A stretch of 64,000 nucleotides of DNA from Cydia pomonella (taxonomy: Eukaryota > Arthropoda > Insecta > Lepidoptera > Tortricidae), in assembly GCF_033807575.1 (NCBI RefSeq), contig NC_084720.1, positions 15,011,570 to 15,075,569 of the forward strand, in the 5' to 3' direction. This document shows positions 52,501 to 59,244 of this stretch, one piece after another. The notes under the pieces were generated by a model. The model was not told the DNA's origin. It searched no databases and saw only the letters and a program-made list of their open reading frames with translations. The position numbers and the translations under genes were made by a program. The stretch's first letter is position 1. Every line of letters begins with the position of its first letter.

Positions 52501-55500
52501 CCTATAATAATAGCATCATAACTGTGAGATTTTATATTAAAAGAAAAAATTGTAAAATGTAATAATTTCGATTGATTGAAACCTAAGTACATACGTACTG
52601 GTACATATTGCGGTAGTTGCTTTTGAAGTAATGTAATCTTCTTAATGCATTTTGGGGAAGGTCATAACTTATTTTTTAAATGGTTACTACCATAGTATCA
52701 ATTACTGAACATTGGAAACTATTTTCTATATAGAAAGTACAGTAATGGAACTTTTAATCCACAAAAGTATCTAAGTCAGAATACAAAATCTTACAGATTT
52801 TTTGAAATAAAATCTGTAGGTATGTTCGATAATTATCTGAAGACTGGACGACGTAATTAATACGATGAGAATCTTTCCAGAGAAGGACGATTAATCTTTT
52901 GATCACGATACTTACAAGATGCCTTCAAAGAATTTAGCTGTAAGTAAAACTTCGTAAGTCTGGCTAGTCGCGGCGATGAGAGTGCAGAAAAAAATCCCGA
53001 AGTAGCCGCCAACGAGGAACAGTTTGCGGCCAAACTGGTCCGTGAGAAAACCGGCGATTAGGGAGGAAAACATCATACCTGGAATGTAAAATTAATTAGA
53101 GTCGCAACTACTCTAGACATCATTCACAGTAATATATGACTATAATCGTTTCCTAAAACATAATTGTTATAGTGGCACTCGACACTTTTGTCTCTGCAAA
53201 GTACAGTACTGTATATACAATACTACAAATTTGCTCCGCAAATCCTTTAATATATTTAGTACTTAACAACAAGCACGTGCTAATATTGCAACTTCATGTC
53301 TTTGGTGACTGCATACCACCAGGTGATCCGTGCTGGCTTTGCTTTGCTACTATCATATTTATCCTCTTTTAAAATTATTAAACGATGTAGAATAATAGTC
53401 CGTTTACCAACTGATTGTTTTAACATAATATTGCTCCGTTGATTTAAATATAAAAATAATCCCTTATGAATATAAAACTGTATACAATTGGAATCCGATC
53501 TAGTGGTCGCATGAGCGCATTTTAAACTTCAGGGTATCAATTCCGATCGCTCGGAATATCGCAATGAACGAAACACAAATAAGCCGGCTCTGTAGAACTT
53601 TTGATGAAGTTTGCCTGGTTTTTTTGACGCTTGAAATTCCACGAAATGTATTTAAAATTGTAATAGGCTATTTTGTGAAAGCTTCTTGTTAAATGTGGTA
53701 AAATTAAAATGTTATGTAGATCAAAGTAAATTAATCTTCATTTTACTTTTCTTCACACTACTTTTTGTAGTCAAATACAAAAAATTGCTTTGAACGGTAA
53801 GTAGACTAATATCACTAGTCCACGAAATGATAAATCGTAGGAGTTACCATGGCAACACACTAAAGGGTGTAGCAGGATAGCTTAGGAAAAATTGCCCCCA
53901 GCGATTTTGGGCCGAAACTGTAATTAAACGATGCCTTTTGGGGAGGTTATACTCTGCACAAAGTTTCATCCCTCTGTTACCCCCTGGGGGTGAAAAACAC
54001 CCGATTAACCCCAAAACTGTTTTAATTATTTTTTCCTAAACTATGAAAGTGACGAATATCAAATTTTGTACAAATATTAATAAGACTAAAAGGTATGTGC
54101 AAAAAAAATATTAACCCCCTAACCATTCAAATTCTTGTAAAAAAAAACAAAAATAAAAAAAGAATCACCCTGTATATCAAGTTTGGCTCATGGTACACAC
54201 ACCATTTTTTTTTCAAAAATGAACCAGTTTATATTCTGCATTATACAAAAGTTTCATGGACCTACTCCAGAAGGAACATTGCGAAATTAATATGTATTGG
54301 CTCTTTGGTGCGTACTATTCATTGAACTCCCACTAAGAGCCTTGCATTATTAATAAACAATGGCTTGCGATCGGACCGCTGCTCGTGCCCGATTTGAAAA
54401 AGGTAGGGATAAAGAAGTATGAATCAAACTCATTTGTAATTATAAAAACATTTTTAGGGTTCCGTAGTCAACTAGGAACCCTTATAGTTTCGCCATGTCC
54501 GTCTGTCTGTCTGTCCGAGGCTTTGCTCCGTGGTCGTTAGTGCTAGAAAGCTGAAATTCTCGGCAAGGATATATGAATCAATAAAGCCGACAAAGTCGTA
54601 CAATAAAATCTAAAAATTTAATTTTTTTAGGGTACCTCCCCTACACGTAAAGTGGGGGTGAATTTTTTTTTGCTTCGATCCTAGTGTGGGTTACCCGTTG
54701 GGAAGGTATTTCAAAACTAATAGGGGTCTTCAACAAACATTTTTTGATAAAGTGAATATATTCGGAGATAATCGCTCCGAAAGAAAAAAAATAGTCCCCC
54801 CCCCCTCTAACTTTTGAACCATAGGTCCAAAAAATATGAAAAAAATCGTGGAAGTAGAGCTTAAGAAAGATATTAAATGAAAACTATAGCGGACATGATC
54901 AGTTTAGCTGTTTTTGAGTTATCGCAAAAAGTTTCCCCTTCATAGTAAAAAGACTTACTTTAATTAGGTACTATATATGCAAATTTGCCTATTTATTTAA
55001 CTCGCGTGAAAGGTACCGTTTCATCCCTTGGTTAACAATTTACTATACTTTAAGCTCCAGTTTAGCTTATTGTGACGGAAGAGGAACTACGGAACCCTAC
55101 ACTGAGCGTGGCCCGACATGCTCTTGGCAGGTTTTTTTTTAATTAATTTGGTTTCGGGACCGAGACGTTGCGTATTAAGCATGATACGAGTATAATGATT
55201 AGTGGCTACGAAATAGTACGTTTATTTTAATTTCGCAATGTTCCTTCTGGAGTAGGTCGATGAAACTTTTCTATAATGTAGAATATAAATTGGTTCATTT
55301 TTGAAAAAAAAAATGGTGTGTGTACCATGAGCCAAACTTGATATACAGGGTGATTCTTTTTTTATTTTTGTTTTTTTTTTTATAAGAATTTCAATGGTTA
55401 GGGGGTTAATATTTTTTTTGCACATAGCTTTTAGTCTTATTAATATTTGTACAAAATTTGAAATTCGTCACTTTCATAGTTTAGGAAAAAATAATTAAAA

Positions 55501-57822
55501 CAGTTTTGGGGTTAATCGGGTGTTTTTCACCCCCAGGGGGTAACAGAGGGATGAAACTTTGTGCAGAGTATAACCTCCCCAAAAGGCATCGTTTGATTAC
55601 AATTTCGGCCCAAAATCGCTGGGGGCAATTTTTCCTAAGCTATCCTGCTACACCCTTTAGGCCCCTGATCTTGTTAGAAAGAATAGGTCTTTGTCTGTTG
55701 AGATTAGCTCGTTATCCTCATGAAGTGTATTGTTACTTCTTTATTGGAAGCCTAGCGGTAAATATAGATTCCAGGAAACATTTCAATCGTAACGAACTTT
55801 AATTACAACCTGGCTTTAGTTCATTTCATCTACCACTTTTTGGTTAAATATAGCCACTTAGCACTAGTCAATCCTTTTTAATCAACGAAAAATTGCGAAT
55901 CAAATGCGACATTAAACTGTGCATTGGAATTTTTCGAATCCTTTGACGTCCTTTTAGTATTCTACAGCAACATTCGGCTCTGTTTGTGAATTTTGGGTAA
56001 TACAGAACGAATTCCACTATGGGACCAACTACAAAAACGAATAAAATGCAAAAGAAAAAACCTACCCAGCAAAAGAAAACTTCGTGATGTGATGCCAAAA
56101 AAAGGAAAGGTGCATGCTTTTTGCTTTTTTTTTCAGATTTGGGTACTTAGTTAAAAATTCGTTCAGTAAAGTGCATTGGGGTAATATTAGAGCGGGATAT
56201 TTTTGAAAATTGCTGATATTTACGAGCCTAGAAGCACTTTCTATTGTAGCAAAAGTACGCAACATAACATGATAAGCGTTGCAGCACCGTAAGTGTTGCT
56301 AAAGTATGAATTGCTTCGGCTTTAGTAGATATCAGCCATTTTCAAAATTACCCCGCTTATAAAATTAACTCAATGCCTCTTATGTCTTACATATTTGGGT
56401 AGAAAAAATACTGAGCAACTATAGACAACATGCAGTGTAACAACACAAATACAGGATGTAACAAAAATAGTGGGGAACCGTTTAAAAGTATGCTTGGTAT
56501 CGTGTCCTTAGAAAAAAGTAGAAGGAAAATTTTTTGACACAAAAAAATTTTCGGCTTTGTTGTTGTAGGGTTGGCCGACTTAGACGTCTTGCCCAAAGAA
56601 AAAAAAATCGGGTCAAAAAATGTTTTCTTGTACTTTTTCCTTATCAGAACACGATTTTTTTAATACTACGTGGGTGGCAAACAAGCATACGGCCCGCCTA
56701 ATGGTAAGCAGTCTCTGTACTCGTAGCCTATGTACACTTGCAACTCCAGAGGACTCCGCACCCTCGTTGAGCTCTGCCTTACTCACCGGCAGGAACACAA
56801 TACTATGATACTCATGTAGTACGGTCCTTATAGTAGGGTCTAGTGTTATTTGGCTGCGGTGGACACGAAACCGAATATGCTGGATAGTAGTTGAAATTGT
56901 ACACCTTTTGTTACGTAATATCTAAATAACAAGTATTGGTTTCAATTAGCACGTCTTCTCGTCTTGCTTTTTAAAAATGAGTTCGCAAACGTGCGTCCCC
57001 GGTAATATGTGACAAAGGACAGTTTTAAAAATTCATGAAAAAAATTATGTTGGTAAATTATACAAAATGATGTATAAGAACAGTTTCAGCAAATGTTGCA
57101 GATTGTTTAAGTATCATCATACGTTAACATTAAGTCGATGTTCGGAGAAATTGTCACTTGTTTTGAAGTAATTTCTTAAGAAAATTGATTTCGTCTAACT
57201 TTCATTTATACTACGTCAAATTGATCATAACAAAAATGTTGTTTATTAAAGTTGAAGTACAGGATATGTGCGATACAAAATTACCATTTTTAGCAGTCCA
57301 AACACTACGAAATTTACAAATAAGATCGAGAAAATCAGTGCTCTACGTGCGTTTACCTAAAAGTCCAACAGATTTTTTTTTATTACTAATTAAGTGAGTT
57401 ATTTTTTTTTATTACTATTAAAATATTAAAATGAAAGGTAACAAGACGTGCTCATAGAAACTAGTACTTGTTATTTCTATTAGTTAAAAAAAGGTGTACA
57501 ATTTCATCGACTAAATCTATCTATTTGACATTTTTGCGACTAAAATCGATAACCTCCCCCACTAATTTAGTTACAATCTGTAAGACAAAAAATTCACCAG
57601 TATAAGGTACAGCGTTCAGCATTCCTTTTTGCACTAAGTTCATATCCAGGTCGCATTCTGCATTCGGCAGTAGGTAAGCAGTTGAGTTGCTGACCAGCAC
57701 ACTGGCCACTAGTGCGACTAGTGCCGCGCCTAGAATTTGGACTTGAAATCTGCCAAACGTGCATGCTTTTAATACTAAGTCGATCTGTTGCATAGGGTCC
57801 TTGGCTTCGATGCGGTCATTAC
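28503..57822 (-). CDS. SV2-family MFS transporter, spliced gene with nine visible coding exons
   Basis: Nine minus-strand exons join in phase: 57822-57598, 53078-52916, 48144-47963, 40079-39895, 39312-39134, 37543-37384, 36101-35827, 30444-30317 and 28546-28503. They total 1541 nt, giving about 512 residues plus a stop. The protein shows MFS motif A (GFLTDQFGRK) between predicted TM2 and TM3, a PESPKFL motif after TM6, a large extracellular-type loop with an NRT sequon between TM7 and TM8, and about 12 hydrophobic segments. This layout fits the SV2/SVOP branch of MFS transporters, which are multipass membrane proteins. The substrate cannot be read from sequence, and insect members are usually uncharacterised. 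All introns are GT-AG except the one after exon 36101-35827, which is GC-AG. The first exon begins mid-codon, so the N-terminus is missing. Introns are loaded with transposons. I am sure of the family and fairly sure of every splice site. Confidence 0.9.
29886..30096 (-). mobile_element. LTR plus tRNA-Ser-like primer binding site
   Basis: On the minus strand a candidate LTR runs from TGTTATGTATGTATATTGG (30096) to TATCA (29924), about 173 bp, with an AATAAA (ggtaataaacc). Two bases later comes TGGCGACGAGGATGGGATCC and further matching bases to about 29889. That is the complement of a tRNA-Ser 3' end including CCA. The complementarity runs well past the usual 18 nt into the T-arm. No gag or pol follows downstream. 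It looks like a Ty3-type (mag-like) 5' fragment; the family is inferred. Confidence 0.65.
30317..30444 (-). CDS. SV2-like transporter exon (TM11)
   Basis: After an acceptor ending tttcag, A completes the Arg codon. The exon reads TLAISIVMLIGRIGTLVG, NILFPILLDIGCVVPF and FGFGGLMI. It ends with G before donor GTGAGT. The stretch IVMLIGRIGTLVGN is the family's TM11 signature. A 99-residue open frame on the plus strand over this exon is only its antisense shadow. Confidence 0.92.
30597..31046 (+). CDS. Unrecognised 149-codon ORF in transporter intron 7
   Basis: This plus-strand open frame runs antisense to the transporter in its 5.4 kb intron 7. It starts MRVMMSIFFIKCLPLLY, which could pass for a signal peptide, and continues with a mixed, rather hydrophilic sequence. 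I recognise no domain. At this base composition a run this long is uncommon but still possible by chance. No repeat family recognised elsewhere in the window overlaps it. It could be a chance ORF, a piece of an unrecognised transposon or a small orphan gene. Confidence 0.2.
   Translation: MRVMMSIFFIKCLPLLYKLSLHNALRQTVLEFFRLDESQMRRYAGEQSTIAYSNFYNAFILRYNGVRNYATLNPINLKQSSKSCGKYIPSASYRLKELPDLSALRTLLVKVISASDTDLQPKVLPIKYEKCDQNQNDVKCHWEYLINML
31786..32068 (+). repeat. TIR-flanked repeat carrying a tRNA-like cloverleaf
   Basis: Inverted ends taagcttagaataaattta and taaatttattctaagctta flank about 240 bp that contain a tRNA-like unit at 31960-32031. The same tRNA-plus-tail arrangement occurs inverted at 10.08 and 34.0 kb. 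Confidence 0.7.
31960..32031 (+). tRNA. tRNA-like sequence (repeat-borne, anticodon position reads ATC)
   Basis: All stems can be drawn: acceptor GTCTTGG/CCAAGAC, D-stem GCTC/GAGC, anticodon stem CTGGA/TCCAG and T-stem ATGAG/CTCAC (one mismatch). The loop is GTATCGA with T33 and anticodon ATC, nominally Asp GAU. T8, A14, GG in the D-loop and TTCAA in the T-loop are in place, and TTTTT follows at 32037-32041. An A34 Asp anticodon is not standard in eukaryotes, and two relatives in the window are decayed. I take it as a tRNA-derived repeat head, not a proven tRNA gene. Confidence 0.4.
33022..33160. repeat. Palindromic repeat, copy 3
   Basis: Gatacgattggacatgtcag and tgtcaaaagtgacgtttttg pair with acgtcttttttgatactgac and atccatatcgtatctta. 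The tail is acgtatcttaaagtttgaat. Confidence 0.65.
33921..34130 (-). repeat. Third, decayed copy of the tRNA-cloverleaf repeat
   Basis: The minus-strand tRNA-like unit lies at 34070-33998 with broken acceptor pairs. It keeps the outer gcagaaacatctgtgaacga block and the ccacttttaaatttattcta end, both shared with the copies at 10.2 and 31.8-32.1 kb. Confidence 0.65.
34452..34552 (-). pseudogene. Truncated duplicate of the TM10 exon inside intron 7
   Basis: The minus strand reads VMLLVLFSVDISISQT then MKSLLVTTAVDLFPTTT and AG, closely matching the 3' third of exon 36101-35827 (VALFSLEISVSQT...TTVDVFPTMI). It ends with the same GC donor, AG/GCAAGT, in the same phase. A possible acceptor (gcatgttcttaag) lies just before the GTC codon at 34552. 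Upstream of that the matching part is gone and the DNA is simple AT-rich sequence. Most base changes between the copies are synonymous, so the duplicate seems to have been constrained for some time. It lacks TM8 and TM9, so splicing it in would drop about 58 residues. It may be a decayed alternative exon or the remnant of a tandem paralogue. Confidence 0.75.
34815..35221 (+). repeat. 'catacggcc...ggtaagcagtctccgtagcc' repeat, copy 1
   Basis: It starts ttaacactacgtcggtggca, has caaacaagcatacggccctc and gtagcctatgtacgcctgca, and runs through gtgttatttggctgcggttt. It matches 56658-56868 with an internal deletion in the latter. This is a widespread lepidopteran repeat with no recognised coding. 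Confidence 0.75.
35222..35557 (-). mobile_element. Full-length tRNA-headed SINE in intron 7
   Basis: The reverse strand starts gcactggtggactaacggta, has tccggaggtctcgggttcaa and then the body (aaaagcgactg...cggaact-type blocks). It ends catgagccgtggtaaaatgc. It is the most complete copy of the family in the window. Confidence 0.85.
35827..36101 (-). CDS. SV2-like transporter exon (TM8-TM10), GC donor
   Basis: The acceptor tttttttgttctcag is followed by HPSGAETYINSMIVGTVCF, LPYLVTGIVVNKVGKKTL, LLVAGVICVCATFGLRWA, SSKVAVVALFSLEISVSQT and IISLLQATTVDVFPTMI. VNKVGKK is the second-half equivalent of MFS motif A. The exon ends AG and the donor is GCAAGT at 35826-35821, a GC donor in its usual strong context AG/GCAAGT. 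Joining to the next exon gives an Arg codon, as in the family consensus FPT..R. Confidence 0.92.
37384..37543 (-). CDS. SV2-like transporter exon (extracellular loop)
   Basis: The acceptor tttttttgttacag precedes A, which completes a Val codon. The exon reads YNVFRLWFPQLSTVVEHY, SSTTSNGDLCTMLDAY and TEDLRNRTLLDTGANVCVP. YNVFRLWFPQ is a common SV2 continuation of TM7. The rest is hydrophilic with two cysteines and an NRT N-glycosylation sequon, as expected for the large loop between TM7 and TM8. It ends on a codon boundary before GTAAGT. Confidence 0.92.
38517..38666. repeat. Inverted-repeat element in intron 5
   Basis: Gtcaaactgagcaactttta then ctatgggacc pairs with ggtctcatagtaaaacttgc then tcagtatgac. 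The inner gaaatcgcgaaatt/cgcgatttcgg also pairs. Confidence 0.65.
39134..39312 (-). CDS. SV2-like transporter exon (loop to TM7)
   Basis: The acceptor cattgttacag starts on a codon boundary. The exon reads FPNLWKSAKQQVIDEAPEL, KNGSVSHQLMAGLYNVKP and MFSMPLVLPLMVISSMGF, then LSMA. It ends with GT before donor GTAAGT. It finishes the central cytosolic loop and supplies TM7. The upstream intron is short, about 580 bp. Confidence 0.92.
39585..39708. repeat. Inverted-repeat element in intron 4
   Basis: Gtcaaaattgatacttatta pairs with aataagtatcaattttgaac. The inner ggcaaccaacagaggaaacc pairs with gggtttcctcttttggttgc. A (taaa)n stretch sits in the right arm. Confidence 0.75.
39895..40079 (-). CDS. 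SV2-like transporter exon (TM6 and central loop)
   Basis: After acceptor cttgtttcag, TC completes a Val codon. The exon reads LHTWNFYLYLMSLWSLTA, SVLYMLLPESPKFLITQQ, RYDEARDILIRIYVR and NTGKPADTFP. PESPKFL is the PESPR-type motif found after TM6 in SV2, organic-ion and sugar transporters. RYDEARDILIRIY is the usual amphipathic start of the central cytosolic loop. The exon ends on a codon boundary before GTAAAT, a slightly weak donor. Confidence 0.92.
41045..41122. repeat. 'cgtgtcatccacg' palindrome, copy 2
   Basis: Ttcgtgtcatccacgataac and tgcgtcttcgtgaataacac are inverted ends around caaatctaaccttaacaagt, in transporter intron 3. Confidence 0.65.
41655..41780. other. Imperfect inverted 'gcgacaggtcacgtgacc' pair
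   Basis: Gcgacaggtcacgtgaccga and cggacacgtgacctgatcgc are inverted around about 35 bases in intron 3. Small palindrome; possibly a MITE core. Confidence 0.4.
43354..43755. repeat. Tandem duplication of a ~200-bp unit
   Basis: Units 43354-43556 and 43557-43755 share tatcataacgttacatctgt, ggtatgcagcaagcg, actgttaatgtttattatat and tttttacattgc. Each ends near an aataaaatattat. The second unit has a small internal repeat of its start and a deletion late in the unit. Confidence 0.85.
45285..45350. mobile_element. Left part of a TIR element interrupted by the 45.35-47.16 kb LINE
   Basis: The sequence from gtaacgattttag to ttgaaattgtacacattttg matches the reverse complement of 57490-57557 and continues, beyond the LINE, at 47161 (taatatctaaataacaag). 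It is the terminal inverted repeat of the family also seen at 56.9-57.56 kb. Confidence 0.75.
45351..47160 (-). mobile_element. 5'-truncated non-LTR retrotransposon (Jockey/CR1-like RT) with hexamer tail
   Basis: The minus-strand ORF (47210-45837) has ordered RT motifs: QQSGFRKSRSTTTALLDV, LLDFSRAFDAI, SRGVPQGSILGPLLFILY and YADD (residues 161-164), then NPSKSKVMVFG and the thumb. No stops interrupt it. The first 16 or so residues of the frame belong to the host repeat, not the LINE. The 3' end is a tandem (tctatg)n tail at 45371-45347, typical of CR1/Daphne-type LINEs. The element is flanked by acat at 45347-45350 and 47161-47164. It interrupts a TIR repeat whose uninterrupted relative is at 56.89-57.08 kb. 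Confidence 0.9.
47161..47345. mobile_element. Right part of the interrupted TIR element
   Basis: Positions 47161-47345 align with 56920-57095 (taatatctaaataacaag, cacgtcttctc, gcgtgcgtccccgg, attatacaaaatgatgta, cagtttcagcaaa) and diverge afterwards. Confidence 0.75.
47585..47880 (+). mobile_element. Degenerate LINE fragment with CxxC-HxxxxC motif
   Basis: The plus strand reads KKQDAKCRFCQESKQTAMHI then LCSGGPLMSKRSSHLGRHV and LQPYVVHYGPKNLEFPGF with stops beyond. CRFC...HILC is the zinc-like motif at the C-terminus of many non-LTR ORF2 proteins. No complete ORF remains. Confidence 0.55.
47963..48144 (-). CDS. SV2-like transporter exon (TM4-TM5)
   Basis: The acceptor is a long T-run ending cag. 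The first base T completes a Phe codon, and the exon reads FASSFSPTISYTSEFC, HKEIRDRVVLCQSSFSAF, SQVVIAGLSWAIF and TNEWSSSLFGGFI. It ends with G before donor GTGAGT. The SYTSEF...RDR pattern matches the conserved acidic and arginine positions after TM4 in this family. A different frame over the same bases stays open for 77 codons but breaks phase with both neighbours. Confidence 0.9.
48244..48340 (+). repeat. 'gcgcgttttcccagagattaga' repeat, copy 2
   Basis: Taccgagattttctcggaaa and aagcgcgttttcccagagat then aaaacccccattccc. A 5' part of the same family, just upstream of the exon acceptor at 48145 in the gene's direction. Confidence 0.6.
48838..49620. repeat. GC-rich block with ~120-160 bp direct repeats
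   Basis: Positions 48869-49000 and 49327-49478 share ggacacagcctcaccagcac, acctggccccgctcaaacgg and gaagagctggcccacaccag. The second has 18 extra bases (tcgccttcaccgcggcc region). The frame LLVAFTAARNLAPLKRYHQA spans the second copy but no family is recognised. It is markedly richer in GC than the intron around it, suggesting a LINE 3' UTR-like or other imported repeat. Confidence 0.6.
50839..50893 (+). repeat. Short dispersed repeat shared with 11.44 kb
   Basis: See the match to 11438-11496. Position is in transporter intron 2. No ORF of note. Confidence 0.5.
52916..53078 (-). CDS. SV2-like transporter exon (TM2-TM3, motif A)
   Basis: The acceptor ttttacattccag is followed by GT, which completes the Gly codon begun in the previous exon. 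It then reads MMFSSLIAGFLTDQFGRK, LFLVGGYFGIFFCTLIAA and TSQTYEVLLTAKFFEGI. The sequence GFLTDQFGRK is the MFS signature loop between TM2 and TM3. The exon ends with TT before the donor GTAAGT. It holds 53 full codons in phase with both neighbours. Confidence 0.93.
53861..55659. mobile_element. Fold-back DNA element with ~430 bp inverted arms
   Basis: The left arm 53863-54290 is the near-perfect reverse complement of 55227-55657. Shared marks are AAGGGTGTAGCAGGATAGC at the tips, then gaggttatactctgcaca, cagggggtaacagaggga and ctactccagaaggaacatt. Both ends are bounded by TA (53861-53862 and 55658-55659), as in Tc1/mariner-type insertion. ORFs beginning MCKKNINPLTI appear in both arms only because the arms are copies. 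The 0.9 kb centre holds a separate repeat. Confidence 0.88.
54456..55140 (+). repeat. 'ggttccgtag' lepidopteran repeat nested in the fold-back element
   Basis: It starts agggttccgtag, with a gtccgtctgtctgtctgtcc stretch, and ends ctacggaaccctacactgag, gcgtggcccgaca and a T-run. I recognise this repeat type as very common in Lepidoptera. A short inverted piece of the same motif is at 946-981, and a deleted relative is at 14259-14430. Confidence 0.7.
56658..56868 (+). repeat. 'catacggcccgcc' repeat, copy 2
   Basis: Same family as 34.8 kb: ttaatactacgtgggtggca, catacggcccgcctaatggt, aactccagaggactccgcac and gtgttatttggctgcgg. It lacks about 30 bp present in copy 1 and has an extra tactatgatactcatgtagt insertion. 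It abuts the TIR element at 56.89 kb. Confidence 0.75.
56885..57558. mobile_element. TIR DNA element with long inverted ends in intron 1
   Basis: The left end (ttgaaattgtacacctttt, then aataacaagta and agcacgtcttctcgtc) recurs inverted at 57440-57530 (gacgtgctcatagaaacta, tacttgttatttctatta, aggtgtacaatttcatcga). The outer right end is gactaaaatcgataac at 57539-57554. The left terminus is shortened where it meets the 56.66-56.87 kb repeat. A 70-codon ORF inside (57185-57397) has no recognisable domain. The right end lies about 40 bp from the first visible transporter donor. Confidence 0.7.
57598..57822 (-). CDS. SV2-like transporter, first visible exon (TM1)
   Basis: The acceptor at 57824-57823 (gccaacag) precedes a partial codon GT and then NDRIEAKDPMQQID. 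The exon covers a cytosolic start, TM1 (VQILGAALVALVASVLVSNS) and the loop LLPNAECDLDMNLVQKGML. It ends VPYT plus one base G before the donor GTGAAT at 57597. The KGML...VPYTG stretch is the usual SV2 entry into TM2. The open frame runs upstream only to a TTG codon, so no initiator ATG lies here unless the internal ATG of KDPMQQ is used. A transposon end lies about 40 bp downstream of the donor. Confidence 0.88.
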
Positions 57823-58515
57823 CTGTTGGCAATGAACGATAGAAATCTTACATAATTACGTAATTAATAATTACTTATAACTTACTAAAAAAAAACAAAT
57901 AAAAAGTCATTTCGTGTCGAAAAAAACGTAAACGAACCAAAAAAAGCACAATAGGGACAGTGGGGGGATTAAGACCCTTTTTTTCCAAGAATATGGAGGG
58001 TACAATTGAGATAATAAAATTTTTATATACTGACCAGCATATACTATAACAACATATACAAATATAAATTTCTTTGTAGGAAAGGATTTGGGTTCCTTAT
58101 GGTATAGCATGGTTGCGGTCACCATATTTAACGGCGATCTGTTAATTAAGTTTCTTGCAACTCGTTTTTAGTCTATGTACTGTTAAGCTCTAGCCAATAC
58201 CCGACGCCCTAGATTTAGCACAAGCCCTAATTAAATTGAGCTGACACAGTCTGGGCTGTCAGTCGGCCAAAACAGATAATTGGTAGAACAGCTAGACAGT
58301 TTTGATAATTGAATACTAGATTGTTAACTTTAGACGTAGTTACTATTGACATATCATACAGTAAAAATAAAGTGTGCTAATCTGCAGCGGCGCCACAGAT
58401 ATAAAGATAGAAATGATATTCTCAATTTTTTCTGTTGTAAATTGATGTCTTAGTGGTCTTTATTACGTACGTAAAATAATTATTACTACCATTAATTAGT
58501 GATTTTATTTACTAG

Positions 58516-58681
58516 CATTAATTCCGCGTTCCGCCTAAATGGTTTGAGTTGTAAGAGAGGCGCGCTCCCGCGCCCCGCTCTTATATTCAATCTATTTTTG
58601 TATCGGCTTTCGTTATTCCTCTCGCTCACCCGTGTACCTCTCTTACAGCTCATTCCTCTTAGGTGAAACGCGGAATTAATG
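58516..58681. mobile_element. MITE with ~45-bp inverted ends
   Basis: Cattaattccgcgttccgcc at the left matches, inverted, ggtgaaacgcggaattaatg at the right. Pairing extends through gagttgtaagagag. The centre is GC-richer than its flanks. Confidence 0.75.
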
Positions 58682-58704
58682 AAAATATATAATATCACTT
58701 ATTA

Positions 58705-58885
58705 TTGAAAACATATAAAAACTTAAAAATGCGCGTTTTCCCAGAGATAAGACCTAGCTAGATCGATTTTTCGCCCCCGAAAACCCCCGAATAGCAAATT
58801 TTATCGAAATCCTTAGAGCAGTTTCCGAGATCCCCGAAATATATATATATACAAGAATTGCTCGTTTAAAGGTATAAGATAATGA
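58705..58885 (+). repeat. 'tgcgcgttttcccagagataaga' repeat, copy 3
   Basis: Acttaaaaatgcgcgttttc, agatcgatttttcgcccccg and gaattgctcgtttaaaggta form a well-known lepidopteran repeat end. Two partial relatives are at 16.1 and 48.25 kb. Non-coding. Confidence 0.7.
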
Positions 58886-58922
58886 TTATTTTCAATAGGT
58901 ACGTACGTAATAAACAGCAGTA

Positions 58923-59051
58923 GTACAGTCAGCGTCAAATACTTTGTAGCAACCAAAGTAGTCAAATAGTTCGGTACACCATATATTTAGTATGGTGTAC
59001 CGAACTATTTGGCCACTTTGACTGCTACAAAGTATTTGACGCTGACTGTAC
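58923..59051. mobile_element. 129-bp nearly perfect palindrome (MITE)
   Basis: Arms starting gtacagtcagcgtcaaatac pair over about 62 bases with only a few mismatches around a short atttag centre. It lies about 190 bp past the stop of the F-box gene. Confidence 0.85.
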
Positions 59052-59244
59052 ATCAATTTACATAAGAAAAAAATGTATTCATAAACACGAGGAACAAATA
59101 CGGACTTAAAGCCGACTCCTTGTGTAAACCTATCGCCACATTGAACACTGTATAATTACAAAACTAAGTTAATAAATACATCAAATTAAATTTTAATTCA
59201 AACATCATTATTTCATATTTGCAACCACTGACAAGGAAATCCAA

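Noticed and set aside
54095..55425. Two paralogous small proteins beginning MCKKNINPLTI
   Set aside because: They are the two arms of one inverted repeat read on opposite strands; no codon-level constraint is evident.
57521..57832. Reading 57832 as a start of translation
   Set aside because: The codon is TTG, and a normal acceptor (gccaacag) lies just inside it, so the frame simply runs into intron sequence.
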